Shown piece after piece: positions 42,457 through 43,498 of a stretch of 43,498 nt of DNA. Source of the DNA: an uncultured Lachnospiraceae bacterium (lineage in GTDB: Bacteria; Bacillota; Clostridia; Lachnospirales; Lachnospiraceae); NCBI GenBank assembly GCA_945913255.1, contig CAMEDC010000026.1, forward strand, positions 1 to 43,498, written 5' to 3'. A program made the translations under genes and the position numbers. Position 1 is the stretch's first letter, and every line of letters starts with the position of its first letter. Under the pieces are notes generated by a model. That model was not told where the DNA came from and did no database searches. It saw only the letters and a list, made by a program, of their open reading frames with translations.

Positions 42457-43173
42457 ATGTCTGAAGAAACCTTGTCCGAAAAAAGTATATCCGCAGCCCA
42501 GGAACCGGAGCCTATTGACGCAGCATATGCGGGTGCAATACAAATCAGTGTGGTGTCCGCAATCGGCTTAATTCCTGTGGAAAACGCAACGGTTACCATC
42601 TCTTATACCGGCGACCCGGACTCTCCCATTGAGGTACTTACCACAGACCGTTCCGGTCAGACACCGACGGTGGAACTGCCTGCTCCTCCGCTTTCCCTTT
42701 CACTGGATCCCGAGGCGGTGCAGCAACCCTACTCGGAATATAACATCTTTGTGACTGCCGAGGGGTACGAACCGGTTCTTGTCTCCGGTTCCGAAATCTT
42801 TGCCGGTGAACTGTCTCTGCAGCCCATTCGTATGAACCCGATTACCACAACGGAAGAAGAAAAGAAAATCGTTATTATTCCCGTCCATACTCTGTTTGGG
42901 GAATATCCGCCCAAAATACCGGAAGATGAAATCAAACCCATGGCCGAGACCGGTGAAATAGTCCTGAGCCGGGTAGTCGTACCGGAATATGTCATCGTTC
43001 ATGACGGCGTGCCCGAAGATCCGACTGCTCCCAATTACTGGGTTCGCTACAAAGATTACATCAAAAACGTGGCTTCCTGCGAAATCTATTCCACATGGCC
43101 GGAAAATTCTCTGTACGCCAACATTCTGACAATTCAGTCTTTTACAATGAACAGGGTGTATACGGAGTGGTAG
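42457..43173 (+). CDS. Truncated SleC-like spore cortex-lytic protein (N-terminal part)
   Basis: A 238-residue protein matching the N-terminal half of SleC-type germination enzymes. An Ig-like stretch (ENATVTISYTG) is followed by QPYSEYNIFVTAEGYEPV, GEYPPKIPEDEIKP, VPEYVIVHDGVPEDPTAPNYW and KDYIKNVASCEIYSTWP. SleC continues beyond the NRVYTEW region with the catalytic and peptidoglycan-binding part; here TAG follows TEW at once. In other frames the missing region is not found. No signal peptide is seen. GAGGAA precedes the ATG at 42457; an ATG at 42385 has no such site. It is either a pseudogene or a short regulator-like remnant. It diverges from the GntR operon. Confidence 0.8.
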   Translation: MSEETLSEKSISAAQEPEPIDAAYAGAIQISVVSAIGLIPVENATVTISYTGDPDSPIEVLTTDRSGQTPTVELPAPPLSLSLDPEAVQQPYSEYNIFVTAEGYEPVLVSGSEIFAGELSLQPIRMNPITTTEEEKKIVIIPVHTLFGEYPPKIPEDEIKPMAETGEIVLSRVVVPEYVIVHDGVPEDPTAPNYWVRYKDYIKNVASCEIYSTWPENSLYANILTIQSFTMNRVYTEW

Positions 43174-43331
43174 GGGAAACACCACTCATTCGTGGTTGTC
43201 GTTCCCTTATCCTTAATGAACTTGTTATAAAAATGACTGGGAAAAATTCTTACGAGATTGAATATCACTAGAATGTTGGACAAGCAGTAAAAAAGGCAGG
43301 TGCGAAATTAATCGTGCCTGCCAAAATGTAA
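43173..43331 (+). pseudogene. Possible coding remnant with an internal TAG
   Basis: A frame beginning at the SleC-like stop reads GETPLIRGCRSLILNELVI, then MTGKNSYEIEYH, TAG at 43269, and NVGQAVKKAGAKLIVPAKM before TAA. It resembles the tail of a real protein, but I cannot name it and it could be chance. The right part overlaps the terminator of the minus-strand small-RNA candidate. Confidence 0.25.
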
Positions 43332-43403
43332 GTACTTAATCTAAACTTCTGCCGAATGTGCTTCGGACAATATCACTTAAAAGTGAGGACTTTTCTTTTC
43401 CTC
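43288..43403 (-). ncRNA. Candidate small RNA of about 116 nt with promoter and terminator
   Basis: On the minus strand a promoter at 43410-43438 leads to a start near 43403. The RNA would form GAGGA/TCCTC, then CACTT/AAGTG, then CCGAA/TTCGG hairpins. It ends with a 10-bp terminator stem (43313-43322 with 43295-43304, two G-U pairs) and six T. No ORF of note lies inside. It matches no family I recognise. Together with the promoter it accounts for most of the 325-bp gene-free right end. Confidence 0.5.
43289..43322 (-). terminator. Intrinsic terminator of the right-end small RNA
   Basis: GGCAGGCACG pairs with CGCACCTGCC on the minus strand (8 Watson-Crick pairs and two wobble pairs) around an 8-nt loop, followed by six T (43294-43289). 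Confidence 0.7.
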
Positions 43404-43409
43404 TATTAA

Positions 43410-43438
43410 ATTGTAGCATAATGATTTTTCAAAATCAA
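43410..43438 (-). promoter_or_regulatory. Promoter of the right-end small RNA
   Basis: The minus strand reads TTGATT (43438-43433), 17 bp, then TACAAT (43415-43410). No protein gene follows before the terminator 116 bp on. Confidence 0.65.
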
Positions 43439-43498
43439 CAGACCGACAAACTGGAAGTTTTTCGTGTTTGCTCTCAACTTTCCTTTATTTTCGGGCAA

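Overview
The window reads as chromosomal DNA of a spore-forming, low- to mid-GC member of the Clostridia, most likely Lachnospiraceae. I infer this from the HemZ-type radical SAM enzyme, the apt-rel-MBL-hemZ-hisS-aspS gene order, a SleC-type cortex-lytic protein fragment, a VTC/DUF4956/Cthe_2159-like cassette, and a gene pair that resembles the clostridial DUF5716/DUF5717 families. Strong AGGAGG-like ribosome sites precede nearly every gene. No database could be searched, so names rest on motifs I can read. Most genes are on the minus strand. I see no tRNA, rRNA, CRISPR array, insertion sequence or phage gene.

Left part (1-16980, all minus). A heterodimeric ABC exporter and a Sfp-type phosphopantetheinyl transferase are followed by a housekeeping block: aspS, hisS, a LacI-like-sensor/GGDEF protein, hemZ, an MBL hydrolase, the (p)ppGpp enzyme Rel, apt, a CBS protein, a DUF308 membrane protein and a SEC-C protein. 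The left edge carries a 128-bp element that can fold into a closed multi-hairpin structure.

Middle (16980-27100). An 830-bp gap holds a C-rich small-RNA candidate with a strong terminator, a broken small gene, and four 33-bp hairpin repeats spaced about 18 bp apart. Two more copies of the repeat lie near 3.9 kb, one supplying the C-terminus of the phosphopantetheinyl transferase. Next come a small membrane protein, a HAD phosphatase, and a LysR regulator whose start overlaps the purA stop. A VTC-domain polyphosphate polymerase, DUF4956 membrane protein and beta-helix lipoprotein operon then diverges from an OmpR-type two-component system, with an exact 11-bp tandem repeat between them.

Right part (27179-43498). 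A purine operon reads purF, purB, a PurF paralogue lacking the catalytic cysteine, a plsC-like acyltransferase, then purC. Upstream is a separate four-gene operon: a 1190-residue helical-repeat protein, an actin/Hsp70-fold ATPase-like protein, a small helical-repeat protein and a membrane coiled-coil protein. Its function is not known to me, and it is the best candidate here for an undescribed system. Its promoter lies inside the terminator hairpin of the neighbouring YtrABC-like operon. The right end has a truncated SleC-like gene and a small-RNA candidate of about 116 nt with its own promoter and terminator.
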